Shown here: positions 1 to 8,730 of the stretch, one piece after another
Position numbering within the stretch: the first letter of the stretch is position 1
Layout: every line of letters begins with the position of its first letter
Source: Stachybotrys elegans
Taxonomy: Eukaryota > Ascomycota > Sordariomycetes > Hypocreales > Stachybotryaceae
Direction of reading: 5' to 3'
DNA length: 64,000 bases
NCBI GenBank assembly: GCA_020746835.1
Contig: JAGPNK010000011.1
Location: forward strand, 1,488,001 to 1,552,000
The notes under the pieces: generated by a model
Seen by the model: only the letters and a program-made list of their open reading frames with translations
Database searches by the model: none
Told to the model about the DNA's origin: nothing
Made by a program: the position numbers and the translations under genes

Positions 1-306
1 CCGGACCGCGCCGCGGAGCTGCAGTACCTCGCCGAGTCGCTCAGGCGGTCGGCCACGCGCATCACCGCCGTCGCCGAGGACGCGGAGAGGGAGCGCGAGG
101 ACGTCATCCGCAAGCGCAAGCAGGAGATCCGCGACCACTTTGAGCGCACCGGCAAGAAGATCCGCTGGAAGCCCGACATGGTGGGCGGTGGGCGCGACGC
201 CGTCGCCAAGCTCATGCAGCCCGTCACGGCTGCTCTGGACAAGGCGCAGGCTGATTATGCTCGCGCGCTGGCAGCAGAGGGGATACAGATCTCAACAGAA
301 GGATAA
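1..306 (+). CDS. 3' end of an unidentified coiled-coil protein gene (partial)
   Basis: The frame is open from base 1 and closes with TAA at 304-306, giving the last 101 residues of a protein whose start lies left of the window. The visible part is highly charged and helical, with a run of Glu/Arg/Lys heptad-like positions (for example AEDAEREREDVIRKRKQEIR) followed by a Trp-containing basic patch (KKIRWKPDM) and an Ala-rich helix. Codon use is strongly GC-ending, as in the other conserved genes here. I do not recognise the family. It converges on the AAA ATPase gene, with about 310 bp between the two stops. Confidence 0.7.
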   Translation, partial: PDRAAELQYLAESLRRSATRITAVAEDAEREREDVIRKRKQEIRDHFERTGKKIRWKPDMVGGGRDAVAKLMQPVTAALDKAQADYARALAAEGIQISTEG

Positions 307-619
307 GTCCGTCACATTCTCAATTTCTATGAAACACACACCGTCGATTAGAGGCAGGCCTTTTTCGTGGCATCATAAGCATCTTGCTATTCACACCTAA
401 TGTACAGTAGAAAGCAATACAATATCCTGAGTCTTCTCTGGACCAGGTCTAGATTACAAAAAGAAAATCCCGTGGGGTGAAAAAGGAAACCGCGTGACTA
501 GTCTTCGCTATTCCTCTGGATATAAGCAATGCCGAAAATTCGGCAAGGTCGATAACCCAACTGCGTGCAAGCCCCGCTTGGTCGCTCCGTCTATGCATAG
601 GTGTACAAATCGATATTCT
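307..619. other. intergenic, convergent 3' ends
   Basis: This stretch lies between two converging stop codons and presumably holds both 3' untranslated regions. An open frame of 165 residues on the + strand begins here (494) but runs antisense through the AAA gene and is not credible. Nothing else is visible. Confidence 0.5.
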
Positions 620-3600
620 TTACACGCGGATCCGAGCGTCCGTCGAGTCATTCGGGGGCTTGTCGGCGAGGATGCCGAATCCCATGGACTTCTTCCCGCG
701 CCCCTTCCTGCGGTTTCCGTACTCCTCGTCAAACTTGCGAATCTGCTTGAGCGAGTCCATGTCCTCGCTGATGCTGGCCGGGATCTGCTGAAGCGCCCGC
801 TCAAAGTGCGCCTTGGTAAGGATGCGCCGCTCGGGGTACTCGTACGGCTCGGGGCCGGTGTGCTTGAGGGCAGCCTCGTTCTCCTCCTCGACGGCAGCCA
901 TGGCGGCAGCAACACATACGTTCTTGAGATCAGAACCGGAGTAGAAGGCAGTTCGCTGGGCGTAGTCTTCAAGATCAACAGTCTCATCTAGGGTCTCGTC
1001 CCGAAGCAGGAGTCGAAGAATGGCGGCGCGGTCAGTCTTCATGGGAAGATCGACAAGGATCTTACGCGGGAGTCGTCGAAGAACCGCCTCATCCAAGTCA
1101 AAGGGTCGGTTGGTGGCGACCATGATGAAGGCGCTCGTCTCCTGCATGCCGTCCCACTCCTTCAAAAACTGGTTGATATGCTCTCGGTGAGAAGCTCGGT
1201 TGTTGAAAATGCTGCGACTGGCCAGGAGCGAGTCCGCCTCGTCAATGAAGACGACACAGGGCGATAGTTTCTTCGCCAGCGTAAAAACAGCACGGATGAG
1301 CTTCTCGCTTTCGCCGACCCATTTGTCATTGATGGTGGCGCCGCTAATCTCCAGCATATTTGCTCCGCTGGATTTGGCAACCGCCTTGGCAAGCATCGTC
1401 TTGCCGGTTCCAGGAGGACCATAGAGAAGGCATCCGGGTATCCTGTCAGAGGCAAGCACACCGTATGCAAAAGCGTCGGGTCGCACCAACGCCAGGGAGG
1501 TGAGAAGCTTGAGTGCCGAAATGGTCTCGGGAGGGGCATGGACGTCTGAGAATGACACCCGAAGCTTCTTGCCGTCGATGTGGCCGCTGGAGATGCGCTT
1601 CTCGTACTCGTTCAGCTTCATGCCCGCCAAGCTGTCGGTCGATGAGTCGGCTCCCGGCTTAGAGCTGTCCTCGTGACCAGGCTTAATAGAAGGGGCATCT
1701 TCGTCGTTATTCCCGTTGCCTGAATCAGGACGTAGCGGCCCCAGGTAAACACGGTTCATCAGAACAAAGGCTTCACCGCGCCCCTTCTTTTGGGATTCAG
1801 CTGCAAAAAAGGCCTGGGCCATATTGAAGAGCTCGGGTGCCGGGAGCAATGACTCTCGAAACAGAGCGTGGTTGGGGTCGGTCCCAAACACAGTCTGCAT
1901 AAGTTGCGTGAGATGTGGCAAGTCTAGGTCGATTTGCATGTTGTCCGAGGCAGGATTTATGGCTCTTATCATCCTGTTGATGTTGTCCAAGTTTTCAACC
2001 AGATAGTCCACACTTTGGAGCTTGTAGGGCATTAATCCAGGAAGAGAGCTCGGCACCGCTGTATCCCTATCAACGTCGGGGTCCAGTTGGCGACTTATGA
2101 CGAAGTCTTCGTATCCCAGATCTCGCACGGCCGTGTGGTAATCTTCGGAGGGCTTCTCGCTGGACGAGGTGCCGAGGATTGTGATCTTGGTACCCTGTGC
2201 CCATGTCTCGTCAACGAGCGCTCTGAGTCGTCCCAGCAACATGGTCCCCTCCATTGTCATGCTCAGCTCCACAACGTCGTGAAGGTGCACCAAAAGGGGG
2301 CGCGTGCTGGGAGATGCAGATCTCGTCTCTACTGCACGTATTATATGGCTCAAGATCTTGTCGATCTTGAGGCTATCCCACTTGCTGAAAGCGTCCACCC
2401 CTCTGGGCTTGAGCTTCTTGTGGAATTCGTCCTCGAGTGTGTCGGACAGTGTGCGTACCCCAAATACGTTGCTCTCCATGTCATCATCTTCCTCCTCGCC
2501 AGCTCGGGCCAAGCTTTCAGGCTCTGTTGAGAGCTTCCCGCTCATCTCGGCGGCGCGGAAGCCCATCATGGATACTGCGCCCCGCGAGTAGGCCATGTTT
2601 TGGCCCAGGTAGTCTCCCACGAGCTCGGAGAGGTCGAAGGCGTCAAGATAGATACGGTCCGCATCCAGTGATGAGGCAATAAGCCCACCGATGGACTGGG
2701 CTATAGACCTTCCACCGTATCCGGTCATTGAGAGGATGTTGATTGGTCGTTTTGCTACTTTTGCATCGAAAGAAGGTGGAGCTTGGGTATTGAAGGAGTT
2801 GGAGATGGCGAGAGAGAGGGACTTCCAAGTCGACCATGGAAAGTCGGGTACAGATTGAGCAAACGGGGTCTTGTTGCGAGCGTCAGAGTTGCACATTTCG
2901 ACCAACTCTCGCACATCGTTAATACAAGGCGCCGTCCGCTTAGCACCTTTGCCATGCAAACGTTGATGGTAGCACCACCACCAAAAGGGCCTGCCAGTGT
3001 AGCCACGCTCGATTTCAAGGCCAGGAGAATAGCGGGCGATAAGATAGGAGTACATGTCCAGCGCCATGTCGCTCATGCGGACAAAGGACTCGATATGGCT
3101 CGACGTTTTCCAACGGTCGTCATTTTCTTGGTTCTTGGACTGTTCCAAGTCCTCGATAAACCGGGACTGCAGCGTCGACAGCTGCCTTTGACAGAGATTG
3201 AATTCCGGGCTGAGGGCGCGCAGGTTGTCCGCGCTCAGATGCACGCCGTCCTGCTTGGCCGATTTGTCGATTGATCCGGTAAGGACAAGCCGCTGGGCCT
3301 GCGCATCTATCTGGAGCGCGAGCGGTAGTTCGCGTGCCTGATCGCTCTCTTGCAGTATGACATTGTTTCGGAGGAAGCTTTCGGGAAGCTGGACGGGAGG
3401 CAGGGCGGATGCGACTCGCTGGCGGGCTTGTCGAGTGCGCAAAGAGGAGGCGGCGGTTCTCAGGCGGCCACCAGCGGGCTGGGTGCCTGGCTGGGACTCG
3501 ACATCGGCGTCGTGCTCGGTGACGGAGTCCTCAGCGGGCTTGCCACCATTGCCGCTGCTGCTGAGGCGGAGCGACTGCGAATGGAAGCAATGCCGGGGGT

Positions 3601-3679
3601 TGAGTGGGAGTCGGAGGCGTCGCACGGTCAAGGGACGCGAGGCAGCGGCGACGATGGCCCGGACGCCCGGCGCATGCAT
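620..3679 (-). CDS. mitochondrial AAA ATPase of the Msp1/spastin/Vps4-like clade, double-domain fungal form
   Basis: A single-exon frame of 1019 residues from the ATG at 3679. I chose this start over an upstream in-frame ATG at 3889 because it is followed at once by an Arg-rich, acid-free leader typical of a mitochondrial presequence (MHAPGVRAIVAAASRPLTVR). The C-terminal AAA module is complete: Walker A GPPGTGKT at residues 754-761, Walker B VVFIDEAD with D813/E814, sensor VATNRP, an arginine-finger region RRLPRK, and a C-terminal small domain. Residues about 300-600 look like a second, decayed nucleotide-binding module with no Walker A. AAA proteins of this clade unfold or extract membrane proteins; substrate and suborganellar side cannot be told from sequence. 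Position 620 is the TAA/TGA end behind a basic tail with KGRGKK. Confidence 0.87.
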   Translation of the reverse strand: MHAPGVRAIVAAASRPLTVRRLRLPLNPRHCFHSQSLRLSSSGNGGKPAEDSVTEHDADVESQPGTQPAGGRLRTAASSLRTRQARQRVASALPPVQLPESFLRNNVILQESDQARELPLALQIDAQAQRLVLTGSIDKSAKQDGVHLSADNLRALSPEFNLCQRQLSTLQSRFIEDLEQSKNQENDDRWKTSSHIESFVRMSDMALDMYSYLIARYSPGLEIERGYTGRPFWWWCYHQRLHGKGAKRTAPCINDVRELVEMCNSDARNKTPFAQSVPDFPWSTWKSLSLAISNSFNTQAPPSFDAKVAKRPINILSMTGYGGRSIAQSIGGLIASSLDADRIYLDAFDLSELVGDYLGQNMAYSRGAVSMMGFRAAEMSGKLSTEPESLARAGEEEDDDMESNVFGVRTLSDTLEDEFHKKLKPRGVDAFSKWDSLKIDKILSHIIRAVETRSASPSTRPLLVHLHDVVELSMTMEGTMLLGRLRALVDETWAQGTKITILGTSSSEKPSEDYHTAVRDLGYEDFVISRQLDPDVDRDTAVPSSLPGLMPYKLQSVDYLVENLDNINRMIRAINPASDNMQIDLDLPHLTQLMQTVFGTDPNHALFRESLLPAPELFNMAQAFFAAESQKKGRGEAFVLMNRVYLGPLRPDSGNGNNDEDAPSIKPGHEDSSKPGADSSTDSLAGMKLNEYEKRISSGHIDGKKLRVSFSDVHAPPETISALKLLTSLALVRPDAFAYGVLASDRIPGCLLYGPPGTGKTMLAKAVAKSSGANMLEISGATINDKWVGESEKLIRAVFTLAKKLSPCVVFIDEADSLLASRSIFNNRASHREHINQFLKEWDGMQETSAFIMVATNRPFDLDEAVLRRLPRKILVDLPMKTDRAAILRLLLRDETLDETVDLEDYAQRTAFYSGSDLKNVCVAAAMAAVEEENEAALKHTGPEPYEYPERRILTKAHFERALQQIPASISEDMDSLKQIRKFDEEYGNRRKGRGKKSMGFGILADKPPNDSTDARIRV

Positions 3680-4301
3680 CCGGACGAGACGTCGACGGTA
3701 GCCGACGCGAGAATGGACTGTTGCGGGAATTGGCTCAGGTATGCCGTGGACTGCTGCTCCGTCTACATGGATCACAATGGCTGCTGGCGAGTCTCTCCAT
3801 CTGGAGGTGCAAGTGGCTAACTTACTGAACCAATCCTTAGGTAACTCAGGCCCTGCAATCGATAACAAATTAGCGGGCCGGAAACACACTTCCGCCGAGT
3901 GGGTTACGCGAAGACCGGAACTACATACCTATCATAAGCGCTCATCTGTTTATTTCTGCCAGCTCTACAGGACCTTGTACTTATTGCCCGTAATGTGCAA
4001 CGCTGCGCTCTAATATCGAGGATAGATTGATACATAGTCGCTAGTATCACGATGATATCCTGGCCTTATTGTCTCTGTCTCAGCACATCACTTTTAGCCA
4101 GCTCCAAAGAATACATATCGAGGAACGGAACGTATATATTGAGTCTGCTAACTATATGTTCTCTGGCTCCAGCTTACTTTCACCCTCAGGCCGCGGGTAG
4201 GTGGGCGAAGGCGGCATAAAGGTTAGTATTTAGCTCCTCCCGAGGTCAAACAAAGACATGTATGGGCATCCACATGCTCACACTCGCAAGGACGGGAGGC
4301 G
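3680..4301. other. intergenic, upstream region of the AAA ATPase gene
   Basis: This is AT-richer than the flanking coding DNA. On the - strand it precedes the AAA start and follows the stop of the C2H2 fragment, so it should carry the AAA promoter. I see no repeat, tRNA or other element. Confidence 0.4.
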
Positions 4302-4817
4302 CTACTCCGAGGAAGCCAACCGGGCAACCTGTCTCTCGTGGAGGCCAGCAAGGTGTCGATCCAGCTGGGACTTGTTGGGGAAGGACTTGTCACAAGGGGA
4401 GCACCGGTAAAGACCACTGGCCTTGGCGTCGGCCTTCTTTTTATCAGCAGCGGCCTTCCATCTCTCTTCTGTGGCCGATCGGGGTGCCTGGGAGACACCG
4501 GCAACCTTATCGAGGTGACGCCTTGTCTTGCGGTGCTTGTCCAACGCGGCATTGATTTGGAATGATTCATCACAGTCAGCACAGTGGTGACGCTTCTCTG
4601 CAACAACGCGGTCCCTCCCAACCTTGTGCGTCTTGAGCACCTTGTCCCGGTTGCGGGAATCGTACTCCTTCCTCCTTGCCGTGACATAGCCTTTATAGGC
4701 CGTCTCGCCCTTGGCGCGCTCTCGAGCATCAAAGTTTCGTCCAGCAGCCAACTGGACCTCCTGGGCCCGGGCCTTGCGGATGGCCGCGTTGGCAGCGACC
4801 TCCTCTGGGGGTAGGTC
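4302..4817 (-). CDS. two-finger C2H2 zinc finger protein, 5' end unresolved (possible gene fragment)
   Basis: The sure part is 4302-4751, and the same frame stays open upstream to about 4830 (DLDLPPEEVAANAAIRK). It encodes two C2H2 fingers: CADCDESFQINAALDKH (Cys-X2-Cys, then His) followed by RKTRRHLD, and CSPCDKSFPNKSQLDRH ending LAGLH. The linker is Lys/Ala-rich. An in-frame TGA near 4850 and the absence of an ATG in this frame mean either that an upstream exon is spliced on or that the gene is truncated. A 33-bp G tract lies 70 bp upstream, at the edge of the accessory island. Nucleic-acid binding is likely from the fingers. Target and role are unknown. Confidence 0.55.
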   Translation of the reverse strand, partial: DLPPEEVAANAAIRKARAQEVQLAAGRNFDARERAKGETAYKGYVTARRKEYDSRNRDKVLKTHKVGRDRVVAEKRHHCADCDESFQINAALDKHRKTRRHLDKVAGVSQAPRSATEERWKAAADKKKADAKASGLYRCSPCDKSFPNKSQLDRHLAGLHERQVARLASSE

Positions 4818-4890
4818 GAGATCTCCCCGGAGGACATAAATACTTCACGAAGCATTCGGAGCTCCAGATAAGGATAGCAGATATGGTAAG

Positions 4891-4892
<2 letters not shown>

Positions 4893-4925
<33 letters not shown>
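4893..4925. repeat. 33-bp poly-G homopolymer
   Basis: An uninterrupted run of 33 G on the + strand (C on the coding strand of the adjacent zinc finger fragment). Runs this long are unstable in replication and hard to sequence, so the true length is uncertain. Two more G runs (11 and 17) occur at 8097 and 9275 inside the neighbouring gene family. Confidence 0.95.
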
Positions 4926-4926
<1 letters not shown>

Positions 4927-5251
4927 GTCAGTTGCTAAGATGATGAAGACGAAGAAGACGAAGAAGACAACGGAGGCAGAGAAATATCACCATCGTATCC
5001 TCCTCTGCCATCACTTGGCGGATTGCGCGTCCAGACAACCTGGCCAAGTTGTCGGATGCGTCGGCTTGTCAGGCGTACAGCTTTACAAGGCGCTTGCAGC
5101 TTGCAAATTCGAACCTCTTCTCAGTTGCGTCTCGAATTCCTCGCTGTTTCGTAGCTTCACCTTGGCGGCCTCCGCTCCTGTGTGCGTGGGACCAAGGAGG
5201 CCAAGCTGGAAAAGAAGGTAAAGATGCCAATAGGGCAGCCAAGAAGGCGAA

Positions 5252-5279
5252 GAAAACGACGACGATGACAACAACAACA

Positions 5280-5312
<33 letters not shown>
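5252..5312. repeat. trinucleotide microsatellite (ACA/ACG-type)
   Basis: A run of ACA units passes into at least ten perfect CGA units (about 5280-5312). Reading frames across it give only homopolymeric Ser, Arg, Thr or Asp tracts, so I regard it as a simple-sequence repeat and not as coding. Confidence 0.9.
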
Positions 5313-5313
<1 letters not shown>

Positions 5314-5505
5314 ATATGACGGCAACGGCAACTGATGTACCTTGGATGAACTTCCAGGATTGTCAGTTCCTGGGCTTGCTTGCCCAAGGATGCCTGCATG
5401 GGAGGGCATCTAAGAGACCAGGGCAGTAGACAATGGACACATAGCGATTAGCTTGTTGTATGTCGTGCTATCCTGTACCAACGATTTGATGTCCAGGTTC
5501 ATATA

Positions 5506-6317
5506 TCACGATGGGACGTCATCGTAGCAGGGGCTGACGTCGGAGTCGGGACTGAGATATGGGACTGAGTGGAAGCATAGGGCGGCCCGTGGAAATGTAG
5601 GGGCCTTCGTTCGGACTCCGGTAGGGCCGGAGGACTGCGTCTTCGGCGCCGGGTTACACCCTGCCTGGCCCGGTAGGGCGGCGCCTCCGGCCTTCACCTC
5701 CCAATCATCTTCCTGCTTGGCCTCCCTATCAACCTCCTGCTTGAGCTCTTCGACGGCCGCCGGCTCAAGTCGTGCGCGCTTGGAATCACCCTGCAGCTCC
5801 GGATCCTCTGCTATGCAGTTAGCGTCTGCAAACATCAATTATTGTTACGTGATGATAACGAACCCATGTCGCCCGAAAAAGTGTCCCAGTCTCTCTTGGC
5901 GGATGTGCTCTGCTCTGTGATGCCGGTTGGGTTGGCGTCGAGCTCAGAGTATTCCGAGCAGGTTTCCTAATCCAACTCGTCCTCCGAGGTCTCCTCGCCT
6001 TGGGCCGAGATGGGCTGGCCTAAATCGGGGCGGTCATCACCAGTATCGGTCTCAACCTTGGGGATGGCCGGGACATCTATTGAGGAGTTAGAACTTTATA
6101 CATATAATTCCTTAGTATGAACCGGGAGCGACGGACCGAATGTGACGTCAATGGTAAATGTATGCTCAATGTGATTGAAAGAACCCTCTCCAGTGAGCTC
6201 TGGAACCCCAGGAACACCACTAAGAGCGCAAAGGATACCATCCCAGTTCAGCTCTACAAAGCTCTTAAAGAATTCAACGTCCATGGGGACTTTGAGTTGG
6301 ATAGTGCGTCGAGGCAT
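5506..6317 (-). pseudogene. decayed coding remnants, possibly the 3' part of the island gene family
   Basis: Three protein-like pieces lie in series on the - strand. 6096-6317 starts with a true ATG and reads MPRRTIQLKVPMDVEFFKSF onward for 73 residues. About 5860-6075 gives an acidic stretch (DVPAIPKVETDTGDDRPDLG and then ETCSEYSELDANPTG) broken by one TAG. 5506-5838 gives a Glu/Lys-rich and then Pro/Ser-rich piece. A CTAAC..TAG pair near 6080-6093 looks like an intron end, but no splice I tried keeps one frame through all pieces. It directly follows the 6330-6824 frame and may be its original C-terminus. Function unknown. Confidence 0.4.
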
Positions 6318-6329
6318 ATTCTATAAAAT

Positions 6330-6824
6330 TCATATTAGCCAGCTTCCTTTATGAGGGTCCTGCCACAGGTTCGCCACGCCTGCTCCCGGACTAGCTCCTC
6401 TCCCCAAAGTGCCCGAGTCTGCCACAGTGATGGGGGAGCTCCGGCTGCCTCCAGGGCGGGAGACTGGCTTCGCAGTGCCGGTGGGGTGCCCGGTTTCAGC
6501 CGTAGGCCTTTGAGTGAGACTCCCGGCTCGCTTCTCAGCAGCTGCAGCCGCAGCTTCCGCGGCAGTCGAACAGGTAGGAGGGTTTCTCGCAGCCACCGGG
6601 AGTTCACTCCGAGGGGTGGGAACCACGTCCCGTACAGCAGGAGGGACGGAGGGTCGGACCGCAGCCGGGGTGCTCACGGCAGCGCCAGCACCTCCAACGG
6701 AGCCATCATCATCATCTGAGGAGTCACTCCCCGGGTCCCCAGGGGGGTGCAGGAGGTGCTCTCCCTCACTATTGTTCTCGCTATAACTTTTCTCAATCGA
6801 ATTTTCTTTTTTGCCAAGTGTCAT
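6330..6824 (-). CDS. Ser/Pro/Ala-rich segment with a repeated PVSRPGGS..SPITV motif (family fragment)
   Basis: A 164-residue frame with a true ATG at 6824, acidic at first (GSDSSDDDDG), then Pro/Ala-rich, then carrying PVSRPGGSRSSPITVADSG. The same motif recurs at about 9820-9870 (PVSRPGGSGNSPITVVDSG), which shows both are copies of one sequence that was once coding. It lies just 3' of family unit A and probably belongs to that gene's C-terminal side or to a second exon. No known domain is recognised. Confidence 0.4.
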   Translation of the reverse strand: MTLGKKENSIEKSYSENNSEGEHLLHPPGDPGSDSSDDDDGSVGGAGAAVSTPAAVRPSVPPAVRDVVPTPRSELPVAARNPPTCSTAAEAAAAAAEKRAGSLTQRPTAETGHPTGTAKPVSRPGGSRSSPITVADSGTLGRGASPGAGVANLWQDPHKGSWLI

Positions 6825-6886
6825 CTATTGATTTGATACTGTCTTTATCGTCAGAGGGAGCCTCCTCGAAGTCGCTGGTCTGTATC

Positions 6887-8405
6887 CTATTGGGGCACAC
6901 GAACGGGAAATCCCACATTGTTCTCGCTATCAGCGTCCTCCACCATATCATGATCTTGGTCAGGGCCAACTCGGGTGGTGGGGGTAAGTTGGCTCGCAGC
7001 AGATGCGGAAGATTCAGGCTCAGGCTGGGGAGTAGTGGCCCTAGAGCAGGCGCCCCCGAGCTTCCCATGCGGTGTCATCGTTGGCATTTTCTCTGTGGTG
7101 AGCCGTTCCCAAAGCCCCCACGCCCTGGTGGTGACATGCTCAGCAAGCTCAGTCTGGCCGTCCATTTGGTGGAGTTTCACCGTGTCCTGCATCCGCTTGA
7201 GTGCATCCTTGGACCTCTCGATATACTCTAGGGTTTCGGTAGGGATGTCATTGGAGTATTGCCATTGTGATAGGGTCCTTTGGCATGTTTGCTGCCCAGC
7301 TTTCCCGGTGGGGGTGCCGACGGGCCCTAGGACAACTTCAGGGTCTTCGAGGGAGGCTCGAGATGTGGTCCCCCTTAAGGGGAGAGCCACGGGATCCGGG
7401 GGCGTCTTGCCCAGGTCTACCCACTCAGCGAAATGCTTCAGGAAGCCTTGGAACGTGGTTGACTTCTTGGTGCCCTCCTCATGGACAGCAGACAGGGCTT
7501 TGAGGGACACAGCACTGGAGTTGTTGTGGAAGTTTTTGGCATATGCATGCTTGCTGAGTTTGGGCAAATTTGCCCCCCTGACCCGTCCTTGCATGAAGTT
7601 CATGGTAAAGTTCATGGTTGCATCTCGGTCCCGGTGCAGCAGCTCGGCCACCAATCCGTGACCAGAAACAGGAGACTCGGCCGCACGCTGGATAGGTCTC
7701 GGTGTGTCGGACAGACGAGATGACGGCTCCCGTTCAGTGACAGCGGGCAACCCGGGAGGGGGCATGTCCATCTCCGCAAACGGAGCGGGGGATTCCACTG
7801 AAGGGGCAATAGAAGCTGCCTGGGCGGCGGGTGGCTCGCTGGGGGTATCTACCGAACCCGAGGCCGGAGGTTCAGCCAAGACGGTGAGCCTCATTAGGGC
7901 ATGTGCCTTCTTGTCCCGGATGGTAAGATCCTTTTCGTTCTCCTCACGCCAGTCATCAAATTCTTGGAGGGCATAGGGCCGGTGCTCAGGAAAGTCCTCT
8001 ATGGGGGGAAAGCCCTCCATCTTCTGCCGCTTCTCTGGGGTGTCTCCTTCAGGACCCAAGGCCGATACAGGGGATAGACGATGCTTTTGGGACGCTGGGG
8101 GGGGGGGCGTCGGTGTTGGCCGCAGACTGTGAGGGTGTGGGCGTAGGCTGTACAGACTCCCCCCGTTGGCTTATGGGGCCTTGGCCCTGGGGTTGGGAGG
8201 ATGTTTGTCGTGAGAGAGCCTGTTGGTATTGGGAGTCCTCGGTAGGAGTGGGTGTCCCTGCAGAGACATGAGAAGGCGGAACGGGAACGCCAGCCTGGAG
8301 AGCAGCGGCATAGAGTGCAGTTCGCTCCCCTGGGGCCAGACCCTGTAAGACATTCATCATCCTGCCCCAGGCTTCGCTGGCACTAGGCCCAGTAGAGTGA
8401 TCCAT
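6887..8405 (-). CDS. island family unit A: unrecognised domain protein, frame broken at a poly-C tract
   Basis: Two overlapping frames join into one product if the 11-base C run (G on the + strand, 8097-8107) is one or two bases different. The first runs from the ATG at 8405 (MDHSTGPSASEAWGRMM...) to the run; the second continues as PVSALGPEGDTPEKRQKMEG to the stop at 6887. The conserved core starts FPEHRPYALQEFDDW and continues with SKHAYAKNFHNNSSAVSLKA, DLGKTPPDPVA, and an Arg/Trp motif RAWGLWERLT shared with unit B. Between the first two blocks it carries about 120 residues of Pro/Ser-rich insert absent from B and C. A further possible 5' exon, MSNSQQEQLTHDK, starts at 8677. I do not recognise the domain and assign no function. 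Confidence 0.5.
8097..8107. repeat. 11-bp poly-G tract at the frame break of unit A
   Basis: On the coding (-) strand this is a C run within a Pro-codon stretch. Upstream and downstream protein-like frames are offset here, so a length change at this run would restore or destroy the gene. Sequencing error and real length variation are both possible. Confidence 0.85.
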
Positions 8406-8536
8406 GGGGGCAGGTAGTCGGGACTTCACCCGTCGCTTTAGGTGGCTTCAGATGGTCTCCTCCGGTTGGTAGGGTAAGGGAGAGAACAGGGAGCAGTCAA
8501 GGGTGTTGCTCTAGGAAGGCAAGCGAGAGAAAAGAC

Positions 8537-8677
8537 CTATACAAGGCCAACAGGCTCCGGTGATAACCAGAAGGACTTAAGAGGCTGAGGCGGTATAGAC
8601 TGGGACGTTGTCTGGGTGGTCTCCGGTGGTTGGGATAGTTTATCATGTGTCAGTTGCTCCTGCTGGCTATTAGACAT
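8537..8677 (-). CDS. possible first exon of unit A (MSNSQQEQL... peptide)
   Basis: A 46-residue frame with a true ATG, Gln/Pro/Thr-rich, ending ahead of the unit A frame. It is supported as formerly coding only because its first 26 bases recur in inverted orientation at 9928-9953 with one C-to-T change. No clean splice to 8405 was found. Confidence 0.3.
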   Translation of the reverse strand: MSNSQQEQLTHDKLSQPPETTQTTSQSIPPQPLKSFWLSPEPVGLV

Positions 8678-8730
8678 GGCCCTATACCCCGGTATATAGG
8701 TTATTATGAGAGGAGTTACTTACAGGATAC

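Noticed and set aside
494..991. 165-residue + strand frame
   Set aside because: Antisense to the conserved C-terminal domain of the AAA ATPase; no own features.
4223..4855. 210-residue - strand frame with true ATG
   Set aside because: It overlaps the zinc finger frame in another phase; the fingers are only in the 4302-4751 frame.
5252..5312. repeats considered as a CRISPR-like or coding array
   Set aside because: A simple trinucleotide microsatellite without spacers; CRISPR arrays are not expected in fungal nuclear DNA.
6351..7661. several long + strand frames across units A-B
   Set aside because: They mirror the - strand family frames; the conserved blocks and silent differences between copies are on the - strand.
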